Below the pieces are notes generated by a model that saw nothing but the letters and a program-made list of their open reading frames with translations, was not told where the DNA came from and ran no database searches. Shown here in pieces: positions 50,482-59,985 of a DNA stretch of 64,000 nt. Every line of letters begins with the position of its first letter. Positions within the stretch are counted from its first letter, which is position 1. The stretch comes from JAVEDQ01 sp963783105 (GTDB taxonomy: Bacteria; Actinomycetota; Actinomycetes; Frankiales; Frankiaceae), in assembly GCA_963783105.1 (NCBI GenBank), contig CAWAMI010000001.1:1-64000 (forward strand). The letters are read 5' to 3'. The translations under genes were made by a program, and so were the position numbers.

Positions 50482-51866
50482 CCGGCCGACCCGCGGGCAG
50501 GCACCACGGGCGGCGACGTCGTGCCGTCGGCCGCCTCGCGCACCACCATGCGCGACTTGCCCCGGTCGTGCGGGATGACGTCGACGACCTCGAGCCGCAC
50601 CGGCACCTCGCCGCGCACGATCTCCCGTGCCAGCTCGACCCCCCGCCGCATGCTGGCCTCCGCGTCGGGCGCCGCGCCCGGCACGCAGCGCAGGGTGATC
50701 GACAAGTCGGCGTGCTGAACCGCCTGGAACTGGCGCACCGCCTCCGGCCAGTGGGCGAAGACGCTGGCGACCAGCTCGGCCATCACGAGGCGCCCGCTGG
50801 GCAGCACGAAGTTGTCCGTCGTCCGACCGGCGATCGGGTTGAGCTGCGGGAACGGGCGCCCGCACGGGCAGGGCTCGGTCTTCCACGCGCCCCGATCGCC
50901 GATCTGGTAGCGGACGATCGGGAAGACCCGGTTGCGGAGGTCCGTGATGACCAGCGAGCCCGTCTCCCCCGAACCGACCGGGCGGCCCTCGTCGTCGACG
51001 ACCTCGACCCAGCGGGCGTCGGTGAACACGTGCGGGCCGTTCGCGTGTTCACACTCCCCGGCGGTGATCGGCACCTCGATCGACTGGTAGTGGTCGTAGG
51101 TCGGGGCGCCGAAGACCTCCGAGATGTAGGCCTTCTCCGCGGCCGAGATCGGTGACGACGTCGTGGCCACCGCGAGGGGCGGGGCGAATGTGCGCTTGTC
51201 CTGCTGCACCAGGCGCGCCAGCTCGAGCACGGTTCCCGTGTAGCCGACCAACAGAGCCGGCCGGACGCGCGACCAGCGGTCCAGGAACTGGGCGACCTCG
51301 GCAGGGCCCATGTCGTTCGCGTCGACCTGGAGCGTCCTCATCGGCCAGGTGAGGACGTTGCTGAAGCGCTCCCGCATCGGATTGGGACGGAAGCCGACCC
51401 GCCAGGCCAGGGCTCGGTTGTCGGACGGCGAGACACCCCACCAGCTGTGCAGCCGGTAGGCGATCAGGTGCTGCATCGCCCGCTTGTCGTGCAGGACCCG
51501 CGTCGGGTGCCCCGTGCTGCCGCCGGTCACCTGCGGGATCGCGTTCTCGGGCGTCGCCTCGGGGGTGCGGATCGCCTCGAAGTTCTCCCGCACCGCCGCC
51601 TTCTCGGCGAACGGCAGGGAGCCGAGCACGGCCGCGTCACGGAAGTCGTCGGCCGACAAGCCGGCGTCGCGGTACAGGTCCCGGTAGAACGCGGACTGCT
51701 CGAAGGCGTGCCGAGCGATGGCCAACGCCCGCTCCCGCTGGAGTCGGGACAGCTCGTCCGGAGAGAGACGCTCGTTGTCGGCCAGCCGGCGGGACTCCGC
51801 CACCTGCGAGCGGCGGGTCAAGCCCTGCTTGACGTCGTAGATCTTCTGCCGCGCCGACCTCGCCAC
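50424..51866 (-). CDS. Phenylacetate-CoA ligase-like adenylate-forming enzyme, copy 2
   Basis: A 480-residue PaaK/CapK-type adenylate-forming protein. QVTGGSTGHPTRVLHDK near residue 110 is the phosphate loop, YDHYQSIEVP near 235 and GETGSLVITDLRNRVFPIVRYQIGD near 285 are the AMP-site motifs, followed by CPCGRPFPQLNPIAGR and a C-terminal lid VIPHDRGKSRMVV. It activates a carboxylic acid as acyl-AMP, possibly transferring it to CoA or a carrier. The substrate is unknown; PaaK-like proteins also occur in exopolysaccharide loci. The start GTG 51866 is uncertain. It lies directly downstream of a paralog and shares its leader. Confidence 0.85.
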   Translation of the reverse strand: MARSARQKIYDVKQGLTRRSQVAESRRLADNERLSPDELSRLQRERALAIARHAFEQSAFYRDLYRDAGLSADDFRDAAVLGSLPFAEKAAVRENFEAIRTPEATPENAIPQVTGGSTGHPTRVLHDKRAMQHLIAYRLHSWWGVSPSDNRALAWRVGFRPNPMRERFSNVLTWPMRTLQVDANDMGPAEVAQFLDRWSRVRPALLVGYTGTVLELARLVQQDKRTFAPPLAVATTSSPISAAEKAYISEVFGAPTYDHYQSIEVPITAGECEHANGPHVFTDARWVEVVDDEGRPVGSGETGSLVITDLRNRVFPIVRYQIGDRGAWKTEPCPCGRPFPQLNPIAGRTTDNFVLPSGRLVMAELVASVFAHWPEAVRQFQAVQHADLSITLRCVPGAAPDAEASMRRGVELAREIVRGEVPVRLEVVDVIPHDRGKSRMVVREAADGTTSPPVVPARGSAGQPAASSDSTSRSSPVVTS

Positions 51867-51887
51867 CTGCCACCAGCCCTTCCGGCG

Positions 51888-51935
51888 TCACGCCCGCCGC
51901 TGAGCGAACTCCCTCACGCCCGGAAAGGTAACGGC
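51888..51935 (-). repeat. Upstream block shared with the paralogous ligase (copy at 53468-53515)
   Basis: Both ligase genes are preceded by a conserved block. On the minus strand GTTACCTTTC is followed after about 14 bases by GAGTTCGC, and reading from GTTACC gives VTFPGVREFAQRRA then stop at 51888, and VTFRHATEFAERHR then stop at 53468. Either a shared promoter/operator or a conserved short leader peptide was duplicated with the gene. Confidence 0.5.
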
Positions 51936-51973
51936 CACATGGGGCGGACATGCGCGAATCGACGGATTCGGCG

Positions 51974-53443
51974 TCACCTGCCGGAACGAGGTGACCCTGC
52001 CTTGGCAACGGGTGCGCCGACCGGGCTCGGCTCCTCCGAGGTCACCCGCGCGTCGATCGCCAGCTCCGAGGGGATGAGCGCCGGAGGGGAAACCGTTCCG
52101 TCGGCCGACTCCCGCACCACGTAGCGCGTCTTGCCCCGGTCGTGCGGAATGGCGTCGACGACGTCGAGACGCACCGGCACCTCGCCCCGCACCCGCTTCC
52201 GGAGGACGTCCGCGACGTGGTGCATCGACGCGTCTGCATCGGGCGCATCCCCCCGCACGCAGCGAAGGGTGATCGACGAGTCGGCGTGCTGACAGACCTG
52301 GAACTGCCGGACCGCGTCGGGGAAGTGGTCGAAGATCGCGGAGACACTGTCGCCGGACATGACGAGGCCGCTGGGAAGCCGCAGGTTGTCGGTGCTCCGC
52401 CCCGCGATCGGGTTGAGCTGCGGGAACGGGCGCCCGCACGCGCACGGTTCGGTCTTCCAGGAGGAGCGGTCGCCGATCAGGTAGCGAACCACCGGAAAGA
52501 CCCGGTTCCGCAGATCGGTGACCGCCAGGGTGCCCGTCTCCCCCGGCGCCACCGGCTGACCCGCGTCGTCGACGATCTCCACCCAGCGGGCGTCGCTGAA
52601 CACGTGCTGGCCGTTGACCTGCTCGCACTCGGCCGAGATGAGGGGCACCTCGACCGCCTGGTAGTGGTCGTACGCGGGCGCCCCGAACACCTCCGAGAGG
52701 AAGGCCTTCTCGCCGGCGGAGATCGGCGCCGCGCCCGTGACGACCGCGGTCGGCGGCGCGAACGTGCGCCCCTCCTGCCGGGCCATCCGCGCCAGCTCCA
52801 GCACGGCACCGACGTAGCCGCCGACCAAGGCTGGTCGGACGCGGGCCCACCGCTCGAAGAACGTCGCGATCTCGGCCTTGCCCATCTGGTTCGCGTCGAG
52901 CTGGATCGTCTTCATCGGCCAGGTGGCGAGGTTGCCCATCCGCGCCCGCCAGGCCTCCTTGTGAAAGTCCATCCGCCAGACCAGGGCCCGGTTGTCCCCC
53001 GGGTGGACGCCCCACCAGCTGTGCATCCGGTACGCGAGCAGATGCTGCATCGCCCGCTTGTCGTGCAGCACCTTCGTCGGGTGCCCCGTGCTGCCGCCGG
53101 TCGCCTGTTGCGTCGAGTTCTCCGGCGTCGCCTCCGGAGTGCGGATCGACGCGAAGTTCTCCCGCACCGCGGCCTTCTGCGCGAAGGGCAGGGCGTCGAG
53201 GACGGCCTCGTCCCGGAAGTCCTCCGCCGACAGACCCGCGTCCCGGTACAGGTCCCGGTAGAACGGTGACTGCTCGAACGCGTGCCGAGCGATCGACAGC
53301 GCCCGCCCACGCTGCAGGCGTGCCAGCTGCTCCGGAGCCAGGCGTTCGTTGGCGACCAGCCGGCCGTACTCCTCCAGCTGACGCCGACGGAGGACTCTCA
53401 ACTTGAGGTCGTAGACCCTTCTCTGCGCCGACCTCGTCGTCAT
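51974..53443 (-). CDS. Phenylacetate-CoA ligase-like adenylate-forming enzyme, copy 1
   Basis: A 489-residue protein aligned over its full length with the ligase at 50424: QATGGSTGHPTKVLHDKRAM near 110, YDHYQAVEVPL near 235, GETGTLAVTDLRNRVFPVVRYLIGD near 290, CACGRPFPQLNPIAGRSTDN and VDAIPHDRGKTRYVVRE at the end. Tandem duplication is obvious and predates substantial divergence, so different substrates are possible. ATG 53443 has a G-rich site upstream. About 30 residues at the C-terminus differ completely from copy 2. Promoter block at 53468-53515. Confidence 0.85.
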   Translation of the reverse strand: MTTRSAQRRVYDLKLRVLRRRQLEEYGRLVANERLAPEQLARLQRGRALSIARHAFEQSPFYRDLYRDAGLSAEDFRDEAVLDALPFAQKAAVRENFASIRTPEATPENSTQQATGGSTGHPTKVLHDKRAMQHLLAYRMHSWWGVHPGDNRALVWRMDFHKEAWRARMGNLATWPMKTIQLDANQMGKAEIATFFERWARVRPALVGGYVGAVLELARMARQEGRTFAPPTAVVTGAAPISAGEKAFLSEVFGAPAYDHYQAVEVPLISAECEQVNGQHVFSDARWVEIVDDAGQPVAPGETGTLAVTDLRNRVFPVVRYLIGDRSSWKTEPCACGRPFPQLNPIAGRSTDNLRLPSGLVMSGDSVSAIFDHFPDAVRQFQVCQHADSSITLRCVRGDAPDADASMHHVADVLRKRVRGEVPVRLDVVDAIPHDRGKTRYVVRESADGTVSPPALIPSELAIDARVTSEEPSPVGAPVAKAGSPRSGR

Positions 53444-53637
53444 GTGCCCCCCAGCCCGTTCTTCCCGTCAGCGGTGTCGCTCCGCGAACTCGGTCGCGTG
53501 ACGAAAGGTAACGAGGAGCGGACGCGGCGATCCGGCGATCGGGTGATTTCCTCCCGTCGGGTGACGCCGGTCCGACCGGGGCGGTTGTCCACAGTTGGGC
53601 GCCGGGGCCGAGCGCCCGCGGCCCGGGTTGTCGCACC

Positions 53638-54717
53638 GTGTCCGGCATGCCGAGCGCGTCACCCTCCGCCACCGATCAACCGGTCCTCAAGCTCCGCCGC
53701 CCCGACGACGTCCTGACCGCCGTGCCGTATCTGCTCGGCTTCCACCCGCACCGCAGCCTGGTCGTCCTCGGGCTGTGCGGCCCCCGCCGTCGCGTGGGGG
53801 TGACGATGCGGGTCGACCTCGACATGGGTGCCGACGAGCTGGTCCGCGCCGTGGTGCGTGCGCTCGAGAACGACTCCGACGACGAGGCGTTCGTCCTGCT
53901 CTACGACCCCGACGAGGGTCCGGACGATCGCGGCACGCCGGGGCAGGCCCTCGTGCGCCGGCTGCGCCGCGAGCTGCGCGCGACACGCATCCGCCTCCGC
54001 GACGCCTACCGGATCTCCGACGGCCACTGGTGGTCCTATCTCTGCCGCAACCCACGCTGCTGCCCACCGGGCGGAGCGCCGGTCCCCACGCCGGAGGCCG
54101 CGGACTCCTCCGTCGTCGCCGCCACGGCCGTGCACTCGGGCATGACGGCGCTGCCCGACCGCGAGGCCCTGCGCAGGACGCTCGAGCCGCCGGCACCGTG
54201 GATCCGGGCGGCCGGCGAACAAGCGCTCGAGCGGCTCGGCGACCTGTTGGTCGAGCGGCTCCAGACCGCCGGCACCCAGGGCGTGCTCGACGAGTTCCTG
54301 GAGCGGATCCGGACGCTCGTGGTCCGGTTCGAGGACCGGCGGGCCGAGCTGACCGCCGACGAGGCGGCCGCCGTCGCCCTGGGTCTGCACAGCCTCACGG
54401 TGCGGGATCGCGTGGTGACCTGGACGATCGGGGATCGCGCCGAGGCGCTGCAGCGGCTGCTGGTGGAGGTGGTGCGCCGGGTGGGACCACCCGAGAATGT
54501 GCCGGTCGCCACCGTGCTGGCCTGGTCCGCATACCTCAAGGGCAACGGGGGCTTGGCCAACGTCGCGCTGGAGATCGTCTTCGCGGCTGACCCGGAGTAC
54601 TCGCTGGCGCGACTCCTGGACCAGGCGCTGCAGAACGGGCTGCCGCCGGAGATCCTGCGCCGCTCGACCGAACAGGCGGCAGCGGAGCTGGACGCCTCGC
54701 CCGGGGCGGCTTGCTGA
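53638..54717 (+). CDS. DUF4192 protein
   Basis: A 359-residue DUF4192 protein, common in actinomycetes and of unknown function. The start LKLRRPDDVLTAVPYLLGF, HPHRSLVVLGL is the family signature. DLDMGADELVRAVVRALEND and SYLCRNPRCCPPGGAPV (a Cys pair) follow, and the C-terminal helical part ends LARLLDQALQNGLPPEIL. GTG 53638 is the first start; ATG 53647 is an alternative. It is divergent from the ligase pair and converges on the MFS gene. Confidence 0.88.
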   Translation: MSGMPSASPSATDQPVLKLRRPDDVLTAVPYLLGFHPHRSLVVLGLCGPRRRVGVTMRVDLDMGADELVRAVVRALENDSDDEAFVLLYDPDEGPDDRGTPGQALVRRLRRELRATRIRLRDAYRISDGHWWSYLCRNPRCCPPGGAPVPTPEAADSSVVAATAVHSGMTALPDREALRRTLEPPAPWIRAAGEQALERLGDLLVERLQTAGTQGVLDEFLERIRTLVVRFEDRRAELTADEAAAVALGLHSLTVRDRVVTWTIGDRAEALQRLLVEVVRRVGPPENVPVATVLAWSAYLKGNGGLANVALEIVFAADPEYSLARLLDQALQNGLPPEILRRSTEQAAAELDASPGAAC

Positions 54718-54738
54718 GACCGGCGCGTCCGCCGCCGG

Positions 54739-57354
54739 TCAGGGCACCCGCCGGAGAGGGGCCGTCGCCGTGGCGCCGTCCTCGGGGTAGGTGCCGTCCT
54801 CGGGGTAGGTGCCGTCCTCGGGATGGGGGCCGTGCGCGACCGGCTGCGGCAGGTCGACGGCGAACTCGTCACGAACCCGCTCGTGCGGACGCAGCCGCAG
54901 CAGAGAGCTCCGCGGCTGCCCGCCGGGGGCGACCGCGGTCAGTACGTGTTCACCGGCCGGCACTCCCTCGAGGAGGAAGCGTCCGTCGGCGCCCGCCCGG
55001 GCCCGGCCGACGAGCTCGCCCCGCTCGGTGAGAACGACGGTCCCGTTCGGCACGGGCTCGCCCTGCCGGTCGCCGCGGACGATCCGACCCTCCACGACCC
55101 CGAGGGCGGACGGGACGTCGATGTCGAGGGCGACGTCTCCGACCCGTCCGTCGGTGCGGCCGTCGAGCCGCAGCACGCGGGCGACGGGGTCGACGGTGCG
55201 GCCGCTGACCACGAGGACGTACTCCTGTTCAGGGTCGACGACGCTCGGGTCGAGGGAGAAGCGGCCGTCGTTGTCGGTGGTGGCGCGGAGGAGCTCGGTC
55301 TCGCCGGGTACGGCGAGCGTCAGCACCGCCTTCGCCACGGGCCGTCCGCCCGAGGTGACGGTGCCGGCGAGCCGACGGTCTCCGCCGTCCCGGGCGGCAG
55401 GTGCGGGCAGCTCCTGTGTCCCGGCTGCGGTCTCGCTCGCCGGTTCGGTCTCGCTCGCCGGTTCGGCCTCGCTCGCCGGTTCGGTCTCGCTCGCCGGTTC
55501 GGCCTCGCCCGTCGGTTCGGCCTCCCTCACCGGCTCGGCCGCCCTCGGCGGTGTCACCGTCGCCACCCCGGCGGGCGCGGTTGCCGTCGCGGCGGCGCCG
55601 AGCTCCGCCCCCTCGGCGTAGTGGTACTTGCCGCCGCGGAGGTAGGACGCCGCGGCGGCGATCAGGCAGACGACGATCGCGAAGACGAACGCCACGTGCA
55701 GGCCGTTCTCGAACGGCTGGGAGATCAGGTTCGGGAAGAACTGCCGACCGGTGACGTAGCCGAACTGCTGGGGGTCGAGGTTGTTCGCTGCCGGCCCCAG
55801 CAGCTCCTGGATCGGGTTGTAGCCGAGCAGCGACGCGAACAGCGTGGCGACCGGCGGCAGCCCGGCCGCGCGCTGGGCGTCGGCGACGGGCACCCCGGCG
55901 CCGGTGAGCCCTCCGACGAGCGTCCCGGACAGCGTCGCGGCCAGCCCCAGGATGATCAGGCTGAAGAAGATGCCGATCGACAGCACCATCGCGGAGTTCT
56001 GGAAGGTCGCGGCCATGCCGCCGCCGACGCCGCGCATGCGCGCCGGGAGGCTGTTCATGATGCCGGCGCGGTTCGGTGAGGCGAACAGGCCCATGCCGAT
56101 CCCGTTGAGCAGCAGGACGGCGGCGAACGCCCAGTAGTTGAAATTGACCGGCAGCAGCAGCAGGAAGACGAACGAGCACGCGGCCACGAGCATGCCGCCG
56201 GTGGCGAAGGGCCGGGCACCGAAGTGGTCGGACAGGTAGCCGGAGATCGGTGCCGATGCGAGGAACCCGATGGTCAGCGGGATCATGTAGATGCCGGCCC
56301 ACAGCGGCGTGCTCTCGAAGCTGTAGCCGTGCAGCGGCAGCCAGATCCCCTGCAGCCAGATGATGAGGATGAACTGCAGACCGCCCCGGCCGAGGGCGGA
56401 CAGGAGGCTCGCGGCGTTGCCCGCGGTGAACGCGCGGATGCGGAACAGCTGCAGCCGGAACATCGGCTCGGTCACGCGCGTCTCGATGACGACGAAGCCG
56501 GCGAGGACGGCGATCCCGCCGGCGATCGCGACGACCACGAAGGGGTTGGTCCAGCCCATCGTGTGCCCGCCGTAGGGCTGGATCCCGTAGGTGATCCCGG
56601 CGAGAACGGCGATGAGGCCAACGGCGAAGGTGACGTTGCCCCACCAGTCGATGCGCTCGCGCCGACGCTCCCCGGTGTCCTTGAGCTTGAGGTAGGCCCA
56701 CACCGTCCCGAACAGGCCGAACGGCACCGAGACCAGGAAGACGAGGCGCCAGTTGACGGGCGCGAGGAGACCGCCGATCAGAAGGCCGAGGAAGGACCCG
56801 GCGATGGCGGCGACGCTGTTGATGCCGAGGGCCAGCCCACGCTGATGGGTGGGGAAGGCGTCGGTCAGGATCGCGCTCGAGTTGGCGAACAGCAGCGCCC
56901 CGCCGATGCCCTGCAGCACCCGCATGACGATGAGCCACATCGCGCCGGACGAGCCGTGCATCCAGGTGACCGACAGCAGGATCGAGAACACCGTGAACAC
57001 GGCGAAGCCGAGGTTGTACATCCGGACCCGGCCGTACATGTCCCCGACCCGGCCGAACGACACCACGAGCACCGCGGTGACCACGAGGAAGCCCATGATC
57101 AGCCACAGGAGGTAGCCGGTGTTGCCGGGGAGCAGCGGGTCGAGCCGGATGCCGCGGAAGATGTCGGGAAGGGCGATCAGCAGGATCGACGCGTTGATCG
57201 TGACCATGAGGACGCCGAGCGTCGTGTTCGACAGGGCGACCCACTTGTAGGCGGATCCGTGCCGACGCTCCATCTCCTCGGGAGAGCCGATGACGGCAGC
57301 ATCGACTCGGCCGCCCCGGGGCTCCTGGCGCGCCGTGTTCGTGTCCGTGGTCAC
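54739..57354 (-). CDS. MFS (DHA2-type) exporter with carboxypeptidase-regulatory-like tail, A
   Basis: An 871-residue protein. Residues 35-590 are a 14-TM DHA2 drug:H+ antiporter-like MFS domain (NTTLGVLMVTINASILLIALP, SFGRVGDMYGRVRMY, VLQGIGGALLFANSSAILTD). A Glu/Pro/Thr/Ser linker with six 6-residue repeats (EPASE/T type) joins two carboxypeptidase-regulatory-like beta domains, LAGTVTSGGRPVAKAVLTL near 660 and VEGRIVRGDRQGEPVPNG near 760, ending in PEDGTY repeats. GTG 57354 follows GGAGGAACG. The same architecture occurs in the neighbour at 57418. Export of a drug-like or lipid compound is likely; the tail's role is unknown. Confidence 0.88.
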   Translation of the reverse strand: MTTDTNTARQEPRGGRVDAAVIGSPEEMERRHGSAYKWVALSNTTLGVLMVTINASILLIALPDIFRGIRLDPLLPGNTGYLLWLIMGFLVVTAVLVVSFGRVGDMYGRVRMYNLGFAVFTVFSILLSVTWMHGSSGAMWLIVMRVLQGIGGALLFANSSAILTDAFPTHQRGLALGINSVAAIAGSFLGLLIGGLLAPVNWRLVFLVSVPFGLFGTVWAYLKLKDTGERRRERIDWWGNVTFAVGLIAVLAGITYGIQPYGGHTMGWTNPFVVVAIAGGIAVLAGFVVIETRVTEPMFRLQLFRIRAFTAGNAASLLSALGRGGLQFILIIWLQGIWLPLHGYSFESTPLWAGIYMIPLTIGFLASAPISGYLSDHFGARPFATGGMLVAACSFVFLLLLPVNFNYWAFAAVLLLNGIGMGLFASPNRAGIMNSLPARMRGVGGGMAATFQNSAMVLSIGIFFSLIILGLAATLSGTLVGGLTGAGVPVADAQRAAGLPPVATLFASLLGYNPIQELLGPAANNLDPQQFGYVTGRQFFPNLISQPFENGLHVAFVFAIVVCLIAAAASYLRGGKYHYAEGAELGAAATATAPAGVATVTPPRAAEPVREAEPTGEAEPASETEPASEAEPASETEPASETAAGTQELPAPAARDGGDRRLAGTVTSGGRPVAKAVLTLAVPGETELLRATTDNDGRFSLDPSVVDPEQEYVLVVSGRTVDPVARVLRLDGRTDGRVGDVALDIDVPSALGVVEGRIVRGDRQGEPVPNGTVVLTERGELVGRARAGADGRFLLEGVPAGEHVLTAVAPGGQPRSSLLRLRPHERVRDEFAVDLPQPVAHGPHPEDGTYPEDGTYPEDGATATAPLRRVP
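55431..55538. repeat. Six 18-bp tandem repeats in MFS A linker
   Basis: Six units of TCTCGCTCGCCGGTTCGG and close variants run without gaps and encode the Glu/Pro-rich linker between the MFS and regulatory-like domains. Copy number is likely variable between strains. Confidence 0.8.
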
Positions 57355-57417
57355 CGTTCCTCCGGGGCCGCTCCTACAGGTTGTTTGCTCTACCCGCGAT
57401 CTTGTTGCATAAGCTAA

Positions 57418-59895
57418 CTAATCGCCCCGCCGGCCGGGGTCAGCAGCCCGCCCGTTCGAGCCGCCCGGGAGCCCCGTGATCCCGGTGCCGCCGGGAACCA
57501 TCGCCACGGGGTGCAGGCCCGCCGAGAACGGCGGAGCGGCGGGCCGGGAGCGGCCGTCGGCGGCAGAGCCGTCGTGCTCGGGACCTCCGTGCTCGGGACC
57601 TCCGTGCTCGGGACCTCCGTGCTCGGGACCTCCGTGCTCGGCGCCGTCGTCGGGACCGCCGTCCTCGAAGCCGAAGTCGTCGAGTGCGAGGGGGCCGACG
57701 CCCAGATCGTGGTGGCGTGCGTCCCCGGACTCCACCCGCACGGCCTGGGCGATCGGGGTCGCGCCCGGTACCGCCGCAGTCAGCGTGTAGTCACCGCTGC
57801 GCAGGCCGGCGAGCTCGTACGTGCCGTCCTGCTCGATGTCGGTGCCCCCGACGACCACGCCCTCGGCGTCGAGCAGCGTGAGCACGCCCTCGGAGGCGCC
57901 GACCACGCGGCCGTAGAGCATCGCGTCGCCGTCGAGGGCGAACGACACCTCCGCGTGTGCGGACCCCGGGCCACCGTCCGGGACGACGACCCGGCGGGCG
58001 TCCGGCGCGCAGCCGGCCGGACTCGCGATGACGAGGTAGGTCCCGGCCGGCAGATCGGCCGCGAAGGCCCCGTCGGCCCCGCTGTGCAGCATCGCGACAG
58101 CGGCACCGTCCTCGGTGGTGACCGTGATCGGCACCCCCGCGAACGGCTCACGGTCGGTGTGGCGGACCAGCCCGCGGATGCCCGAGCGCACGGCGTCGGC
58201 GGGCTCACCCGGCGACGACGAGGTCGGCACCGGGGTCGGCGCGGAGGTCGGCACCGCGGCCGGCGCATCCTCATCGGTGCTCATCCCGTTGTCGTTCCCC
58301 GCTGTGTCGGCGTCCGATGCCCGACCCTCGGGCTCGGGTGCGGACTGCTTCGCGCCGACGAAGTCCTTGCCGCGGATGAGCAGCAGCGTCAGCACCCCGC
58401 CGACCAGCGCCAGCAGCCCCGCTATCAGCAGGATCTGCCGCAACCCCGTCACGAAGCTCTCCCGGGCGACCTGCGCGGCGAGAGGTCGCAGCTGTTCGGG
58501 CAGGGCTCCGATGGCCTGGGAGCCGCCGCCGTTCTTCACGGCCGTGGTGAGCCCCTCGGCGGCGCCGGGAGGCGCTCCGGGAAGGCCGCGGACGATCTCG
58601 TCGGAGACCTTGGCCGCGAACAGCGAACCGAAGGTGGCGATGCCTGTGGCGATGCCGACCTGGCGGAAGGTGGAGTTGATCCCGGACGCCATGCCGGAGC
58701 GGGCCGGCTCGACGACGCCGACCGCGGTCGACGCGAGCGGCGGGTTGACGAGCCCGGTCCCGACGCCCGCGACGAACAGGCCGGGCACCAGGGTCGTCCA
58801 GTCGGAGGCCGGGTCGATGAGGCGCATGAGCAGCAGGCCGGCCCCGACGAGCAGCAGCCCGGGGCCGATCAGCAGACGAATCGGCACGTGTGCGGTCAGG
58901 CGGCCGGCCACGGTGCTGGTCAGCAGGATGCCGCCCGACAGGATCAGGAACCGCAAACCGGTCTCGAAGGCCGAGTACCCCAGCACGTCCTGCAGGTAGA
59001 GGACCAGGTACAGCATCATCGCGAACAGCGAGCCGGACAGGGCGAACGCGGCGATCGAACCGCCGGCGAAGGTGGGCTTGCGGAACAGGCTGAGATCGAA
59101 CATCGGGTGCCGACCGCGCGCCTCGACGGCGACGAACACGCACAGCAGCACGCCGGCCGCGATCAGGCAGCCGACGACCCGGGAGGAACTCCACCCCTTC
59201 TCGCTGGATTCGATGAGCCCGAACACCAACAGGCTCAGGGCAGCGGTGAACACCACGAAGCCGGGCCAGTCCGGCCGCCGCGCTCCACGCTGCATGGATT
59301 CCTCGACCTTGGCGCGGGTCAGCACCATTGCCGCGAGCCCCAACGGAAGGTTGACGAAGAAGATCCACCGCCAGGTGAGGCCGGAGGTGAGCGCGCCGCC
59401 CAGCAGCGGTCCGATCGCGACCGCGAGGCCGGTGATCGCTCCCCAGACACCGAACGCGATGCCTCGCTCCCGCCCGGAGAAGGCCGAGGCGAGCAGGGCG
59501 AGCGAGACGGAGAACATGATCGCGCCACCGACGCCCTGGAAGCCACGGGAGAGGATCAGCATCAGCGGCGAGGTCGAGACCCCGCACAGCAGGGATGCCA
59601 GCGTGAAGACGCCGAGGCCGAGGATGTAGAGCTTGCGGCGACCGTAGAGGTCGGCCAGCGAACCGGTGGTCAGCAGCAACGACGCGAGGGTGAGCGCGTA
59701 GGCGTCGACCACCCACTGCAGATCGGAGAACGACGCGTCGATCTGCTTCTGGATGTCCGGCAGCGCGACGTTGATGATCGTGATGTCGACGAGCAGCATG
59801 AAGGTGCCGAGGCAGACCGCGACCAGGGTCCACCAGCGGGCCGGCGACGGCGCGTCGGAGGTCTGGGCAGGCGCGATCGGCTGCGTGGTGCTCAC
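57418..59895 (-). CDS. MFS (DHA2-type) exporter with carboxypeptidase-regulatory-like tail, B
   Basis: An 825-residue homolog of MFS A in domain order. The 14-TM part (about 15-505) begins WWTLVAVCLGTFMLLVDITI with the DHA2 motif LLVDITIINVALPDI, then GSLADLYGRRKLYILG and RGFQGVGGAIMFSVSLALL. The tail has GIRGLVRHTDREPFAGVPIT near 570 and YGRVVGASEGVLTLLDAEG near 655, two regulatory-like beta domains, then a GGPEH repeat tract and a Gly/Pro-rich end. GTG 59895 is preceded by GAGGG; the frame is open to 59931. It lies 63 bases upstream of MFS A and may be cotranscribed. Confidence 0.87.
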   Translation of the reverse strand: MSTTQPIAPAQTSDAPSPARWWTLVAVCLGTFMLLVDITIINVALPDIQKQIDASFSDLQWVVDAYALTLASLLLTTGSLADLYGRRKLYILGLGVFTLASLLCGVSTSPLMLILSRGFQGVGGAIMFSVSLALLASAFSGRERGIAFGVWGAITGLAVAIGPLLGGALTSGLTWRWIFFVNLPLGLAAMVLTRAKVEESMQRGARRPDWPGFVVFTAALSLLVFGLIESSEKGWSSSRVVGCLIAAGVLLCVFVAVEARGRHPMFDLSLFRKPTFAGGSIAAFALSGSLFAMMLYLVLYLQDVLGYSAFETGLRFLILSGGILLTSTVAGRLTAHVPIRLLIGPGLLLVGAGLLLMRLIDPASDWTTLVPGLFVAGVGTGLVNPPLASTAVGVVEPARSGMASGINSTFRQVGIATGIATFGSLFAAKVSDEIVRGLPGAPPGAAEGLTTAVKNGGGSQAIGALPEQLRPLAAQVARESFVTGLRQILLIAGLLALVGGVLTLLLIRGKDFVGAKQSAPEPEGRASDADTAGNDNGMSTDEDAPAAVPTSAPTPVPTSSSPGEPADAVRSGIRGLVRHTDREPFAGVPITVTTEDGAAVAMLHSGADGAFAADLPAGTYLVIASPAGCAPDARRVVVPDGGPGSAHAEVSFALDGDAMLYGRVVGASEGVLTLLDAEGVVVGGTDIEQDGTYELAGLRSGDYTLTAAVPGATPIAQAVRVESGDARHHDLGVGPLALDDFGFEDGGPDDGAEHGGPEHGGPEHGGPEHGGPEHDGSAADGRSRPAAPPFSAGLHPVAMVPGGTGITGLPGGSNGRAADPGRRGD
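57574..57633. repeat. Four perfect 15-bp tandem repeats in MFS B
   Basis: GTGCTCGGGACCTCC is repeated four times without interruption, with a diverged fifth unit. On the coding strand it specifies GGPEH repeats near the C-terminus. Confidence 0.85.
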
Positions 59896-59985
59896 CTGAC
59901 CCTCGTTCCCGAATATCGGCATTGGCTGCAAAAAGTGATCTCATCCATGACAACGAGATGACAGTTTGTGGGCAGATAGACGGCT

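Noticed and set aside
55431..55538. CRISPR-like array
   Set aside because: The 18-bp units are contiguous without spacers and are in frame within the MFS linker.
57574..57633. CRISPR-like array or minisatellite outside a gene
   Set aside because: Perfect 15-bp units in frame encoding GGPEH; no spacers and no cas genes.
57511..59961. 816-codon open frame opposite MFS B
   Set aside because: Reads Gly/Arg/Asp/Gln repeats; the TM pattern on the other strand is unmistakable.
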